A stretch of 64,000 nt of DNA, taken from Candidatus Omnitrophota bacterium (GTDB taxonomy: Bacteria; Omnitrophota; Gorgyraeia; Zapsychrales; Zapsychraceae). Under the pieces are notes generated by a model. That model was not told the origin of the DNA and made no database searches. It was given only the letters and a program-made list of their open reading frames with translations. The stretch spans positions 1 to 64,000 of the forward strand of contig JACKFL010000006.1 of the NCBI GenBank assembly GCA_020632495.1. The letters are read 5' to 3'. Shown piece by piece: positions 61,255 through 64,000 of the stretch (positions are counted from its first letter, which is position 1; the number at the start of each line of letters is the position of its first letter). The position numbers and the translations under genes were made by a program.

Positions 61255-61941
61255 GTGAACTGGATCGGCACCGGACAGTCGGATATCGGTTGCGACCGCG
61301 CGACCAACGAAGACAGCTTCTTGATCGATAACACCGCGGGCCTGTTTCTGGTGGCCGACGGTATGGGCGGTCACCCGGGCGGGGAGGTCGCTTCCGAACT
61401 GGTGGCCGCCGAGCTGCCCAATTTTGTCCGGCATACACTCGAAAAAGGACTTTCCTTCGCCGATGCACGGTTGCATACGATGCTTCAGGAGGATATTGTC
61501 GCCGTCAATGACCTGATCGTGCGCGAGGGCGTACAGCGCGGACTGCCGGGTATGGGAACGACGTTTGTGATGCTGCTGATCAAGGATGATCACGCCCTGG
61601 TGATCCATGTGGGTGACAGCCGCTGCTACCGCTACGGGGACGGTCAATTGACCTTGTTGACCCGCGACCACGCTTCCACGACGCAGGAGAATGTGTTGAC
61701 GCTGGTCATGGGTATGGAGGAACCGGTTCAAGGCGATATTGAACTGTTCGAGGCCGGCCCTCGGGACGAGTTTCTGCTGTGCAGTGACGGACTTAACCAC
61801 ATGTTGGCGGATGCCGAAATTCTTAGGGCCTATGAAGCCGGCCCGGCCGAGGAAGTCTCCGATCGTCTCATCGAGGCGGCCAAGACGGCGGGCGGGCACG
61901 ATAATATCACTGTGATCCATGTCCGGCAGCCGGCGGATTAA
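61255..61941 (+). CDS. PP2C-type protein phosphatase
   Basis: The 228-aa protein carries the metal-binding motifs of the PPM/PP2C family: DRATNEDSF, VADGMGGHPGGE, HVGDSRCYRY and GGHDNITVIHV. These enzymes remove phosphate from Ser and Thr. It starts with GTG right after the stop of the kinase gene, so the two are coupled. The likely role is to reverse that kinase or to act on other proteins of the cluster. Confidence 0.9.
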   Translation: MNWIGTGQSDIGCDRATNEDSFLIDNTAGLFLVADGMGGHPGGEVASELVAAELPNFVRHTLEKGLSFADARLHTMLQEDIVAVNDLIVREGVQRGLPGMGTTFVMLLIKDDHALVIHVGDSRCYRYGDGQLTLLTRDHASTTQENVLTLVMGMEEPVQGDIELFEAGPRDEFLLCSDGLNHMLADAEILRAYEAGPAEEVSDRLIEAAKTAGGHDNITVIHVRQPAD

Positions 61942-61977
61942 GCAAAGGCGGGCCAATCCCGCCACCGGGATTTTGTC

Positions 61978-62006
61978 TTGTGAGCGTACAGGATTTAGGT
62001 TAAACT
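61978..62006 (+). promoter_or_regulatory. Promoter TTGTGA-N17-TAAACT before the CBS-domain gene
   Basis: The hexamers are each close to consensus and exactly 17 bp apart, 42 bp before ATG 62049. A small GGCGGG/CCCGCC hairpin (61947-61963) between the PP2C stop and this promoter may end the upstream transcript. Confidence 0.5.
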
Positions 62007-62048
62007 TTAGGCGGCTGCGAGCAGCCTATCAATGGAAAGAAACGTCTT

Positions 62049-62459
62049 ATGCATTTGATGCCCCGAGTAAAAGACTATATGACCCGACAGCCGTACTCGA
62101 TCGATGAGCAGACTTCGATCGCGGAAGCCGACCGCACGATGCGCAAATACAACATCCGCCATCTGCCGGTAGTGGTCAACAACAAGGTCGTGGGGATTGT
62201 GTCCGACCGGGACGTCAAGTCGGTGGGTAGCATCAAGGCGTCTCCCGAAACACTGCAGGTCAAATTCATCCTGCACGAGCAACCCTATACGGTCGATCCC
62301 AATACCACCTTGGACGAAGTAGCCAAACAGATGGCCATGCATCATTATGGCAGCGCGATTATAGTCGACAACGACCAATTGGTGGGTATTTTCACTACCG
62401 TGGACGCCTGCCGAGCCTTGTCAAAGGTCCTGGAAAACTATTACCTGGATTCGGAGTAG
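62049..62459 (+). CDS. CBS-domain pair protein
   Basis: The 136-aa protein consists of two CBS motifs (KDYMTRQPYSIDEQTSI ... NIRHLPVVVNNKVVGIVSDRD and HEQPYTVDPNTTLDEV ... YGSAIIVDNDQLVGIFTTVD). Such pairs bind adenosyl nucleotides (ATP, AMP, SAM) and regulate partner proteins. It stands alone with its own promoter, between the phosphatase and the PilT-like ATPase. Confidence 0.88.
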   Translation: MHLMPRVKDYMTRQPYSIDEQTSIAEADRTMRKYNIRHLPVVVNNKVVGIVSDRDVKSVGSIKASPETLQVKFILHEQPYTVDPNTTLDEVAKQMAMHHYGSAIIVDNDQLVGIFTTVDACRALSKVLENYYLDSE

Positions 62460-62498
62460 GCCGCCTCAAGGCGTGTGCCGCCCTTAGTTATTCCTCTT

Positions 62499-63938
62499 AT
62501 GGATATTACCAACATCAATTCGATTCTGGAAGAGGCCGCCGGCAAGTCGGCGTCGGACATTCACCTGCTGGCCCATCACCCGCCGATATTTCGCATCCAC
62601 GGTGATCTGCGTCCCACCCAGTATGCCGTGTATACACCGGAGCAATTGCAGACATTACTTTTGGGTTTGGTCGATGAGGATCAGAAACAGCAGTTTCTCA
62701 AAGTCAAGGAACTCGACTTTTCCTATCCTTACAAGGACCAGTACCAGCTGCGGATCAATCTTCACTTTAGTGAAGGCAATATGGCCGCGGCCATCCGCAT
62801 CACCCCGGCCACCATCCGATCTTATCAGGAATTGAATCTGAACCCCATCGTGGAAAAACTCGCCCAAACCCACCGCGGGATCATTATTCTCTCCGGGACC
62901 GCCGGAAGCGGGAAGAGCACCACGATGAACTGTATCATCGATATGATCAACCGCACGCGCAAAAGTAAGATCGTGACCATCGAGGATCCGGTTGAATTCC
63001 ATCACAAGTCCAATCAAAGTTTCTTTATTCAGCGCGAAGTCGGCAAGGATACGGAGAGTTTTACCAATGCCCTGAAATACGCGCTGCGGCAGGACCCGGA
63101 TGTGGTGTGTCTCGGGGAGATCCGGGATCTGGAATCGATCCGCATCGCGCTCACCACGGCGGAGACCGGTCACTTGGTCATCACCACGGTCCACGCCTCG
63201 GATGCTATCGGAACGCTGGACCGCATCGTGTCGGTTTTTCCCACCGGGACGCGCGATGAGATCCTTTCTCAACTCGCTTCCAATATCGTGGCGGTTATTT
63301 ATCAGGTCCTCATCCCGCAGAAAGACAAGGAAGAGCGGATTCTGGCCACCGAGATTATGCTGGGCACCATGGCGGTCAAGAATCTGATCCGGCGTAATGA
63401 CTTTAAGGAAATTCGCGGACTCCTGGATGCGTGCGAAACGGAAGGCATGCATTCATTGGAGGTCACCTTGGCGCAGCTTTACAAGGACGGGAAGATCACA
63501 TATGAAACGGCAAAGGAACGCGCGAATTATCAACATTGCCAGAAGTTGAAGGAAGCGTTGAACGCCAAGAGCCAGAAGCTGAAGTTTGTGATCGTGGATC
63601 ACAATAAAAACGAGATCAAGCTCATCGGACAGGCCTTGATGAATCTGTACCAAGGGGAAGTTTTGTTCGCGGAAGGGGCGAAGGAAGGTCAGCCGTTAAT
63701 CGATAACGAAAAACCCGATGTGGTTATCTGCGGGACCCACCTGAAGGATATGGACGGATTCGATTTCTGCCGGCGGCTGAAGACCAGCGGGGATATCAAT
63801 CTGAAAGTCATCATGATCAGCCCGAGTTTCCAGGCGAGTTACGCCACCGAGGCGGCCGACGCCGGAGCCAACGATTTTGTTGTCAAAACACAGGACTACC
63901 GTCTGCTCACCGACGCCATCGATAAAGTCTTCGGTTAG
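62499..63938 (+). CDS. PilT-like retraction ATPase fused to a degenerate receiver domain
   Basis: The 479-aa protein has the PilT/secretion ATPase parts in order: an N-terminal domain (KSASDIHLLAHHPPIFRIHG), Walker A GTAGSGKSTT, Asp box VTIEDPVEFHH, Walker B VVCLGEIRD and His box TTVHASDA. From about residue 365 a receiver-like domain follows (KFVIVDHNKNEIKL, VVICGTHLKDMDGF, NDFVVKTQDYRLL). The position of the phospho-acceptor Asp is Gly, so this is a pseudo-receiver. The role is likely type IV pilus retraction or a related motor under allosteric control. ATG 62499 matches the usual MDI start; GTG 62475 is possible. Confidence 0.87.
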   Translation: MDITNINSILEEAAGKSASDIHLLAHHPPIFRIHGDLRPTQYAVYTPEQLQTLLLGLVDEDQKQQFLKVKELDFSYPYKDQYQLRINLHFSEGNMAAAIRITPATIRSYQELNLNPIVEKLAQTHRGIIILSGTAGSGKSTTMNCIIDMINRTRKSKIVTIEDPVEFHHKSNQSFFIQREVGKDTESFTNALKYALRQDPDVVCLGEIRDLESIRIALTTAETGHLVITTVHASDAIGTLDRIVSVFPTGTRDEILSQLASNIVAVIYQVLIPQKDKEERILATEIMLGTMAVKNLIRRNDFKEIRGLLDACETEGMHSLEVTLAQLYKDGKITYETAKERANYQHCQKLKEALNAKSQKLKFVIVDHNKNEIKLIGQALMNLYQGEVLFAEGAKEGQPLIDNEKPDVVICGTHLKDMDGFDFCRRLKTSGDINLKVIMISPSFQASYATEAADAGANDFVVKTQDYRLLTDAIDKVFG

Positions 63939-64000
63939 TCGTCCTCCGGCTGCCGGTATTTTTCCTCCACATTTCTCTTCAAATCATACATGCGCGGATG
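63935..64000 (-). CDS. C-terminal end of a convergent gene (partial)
   Basis: On the minus strand the frame is open from the window edge to a TAA at 63937-63935. It gives the last 21 residues of a possible protein ending RNVEEKYRQPEDD. The stops of this and the PilT-like gene overlap. Only a fragment is visible, so the call is tentative. Confidence 0.3.
   Translation of the reverse strand, partial: HPRMYDLKRNVEEKYRQPEDD

Noticed and set aside
1..64000. tRNA, rRNA, prophage or insertion-sequence genes
   Set aside because: I looked for tRNA T-loop patterns, rRNA-like conserved stretches, integrase or transposase motifs and terminal repeats, and saw none that hold up.

Overview
The window (64 kb, mostly G+C-rich, almost all coding) comes from a diderm, Gram-negative-type bacterium. 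It encodes outer-membrane barrels, periplasmic multihaem c-type cytochromes with a System II (ResB/CcsA) maturation operon, a PEP-CTERM protein and several very large secreted or membrane proteins (1,096, 1,989, 2,148 and 2,675 aa). The mix of giant ORFs, PEP-CTERM sorting and many unrecognised secreted proteins would fit candidate phylum Omnitrophota or a PVC-like relative, but no taxonomic marker is present, so this is only an inference. No rRNA, tRNA, CRISPR array or insertion sequence was seen. LAYOUT. (1) 1-13.9 kb: mixed accessory genes, including an STM3941-like membrane protein, a HEAT-type zinc protein, a DUF2071-like protein, small secreted proteins, a 1,989-aa Cys/Asn-rich secreted protein, an A+T-richer patch (9.57-10.73 kb), a DnaJ-domain membrane protein, a sulfotransferase-like capsule protein, an ArsP/DUF318-type permease and a small Cys-rich exported protein. 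(2) 14.1-16.06 kb, minus strand: an outer-membrane barrel and an acidic repeat protein. (3) 16.3-20.9 kb: two two-component systems in tandem, one with an atypical receiver-plus-Fis-HTH regulator and one NarX/NarL-like. (4) 21.0-40.5 kb: a likely extracellular electron-transfer locus. It holds a membrane-anchored Fe-S flavoprotein, a Sel1/ankyrin periplasmic protein, a b-type-cytochrome-like membrane protein, a 23-CxxCH anchored cytochrome, a giant exported cytochrome with about 89 CxxCH motifs plus one CX3CH, a TPR-porin, then ResB, CcsA, a TlpA/ResA thioredoxin and a short HemA. (5) 41.0-52.3 kb: three related giant membrane units, two of them fused. (6) 52.4-55.8 kb: PEP-CTERM protein, hydrolase and small exported proteins, one behind a structured leader. 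(7) 55.75-63.9 kb: MscS, LapA, CorA, RimB-like protease, RimK, AspA/AstE-like deacylase, kinase, PP2C phosphatase, CBS protein and a PilT-like ATPase fused to a degenerate receiver. HOW IT FITS TOGETHER. The strongest new signal is regulatory. Two GCAA-N4-TTGC palindromes, 31 bp apart centre to centre, lie between the acidic/barrel operon and the first kinase gene. Another pair with the same 31-bp spacing precedes the second kinase gene. At all three promoters (two divergent, one downstream) the palindrome centres are 60.5 and 91.5 bp from the first base of the -10 box. One more perfect copy (GCAAATATTTGC) precedes the multihaem cytochrome operon. I infer a regulon, probably controlled by the Fis-HTH response regulator, linking both sensor systems, the surface barrel operon and possibly the cytochrome conduit. 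The proposed electron path is Fe-S flavoprotein / b-type membrane protein to the 23-haem periplasmic cytochrome, through the TPR-porin, to the giant exported cytochrome. The Ccs genes and HemA would supply haem attachment and haem. Direction of electron flow and substrate cannot be read from the sequence.
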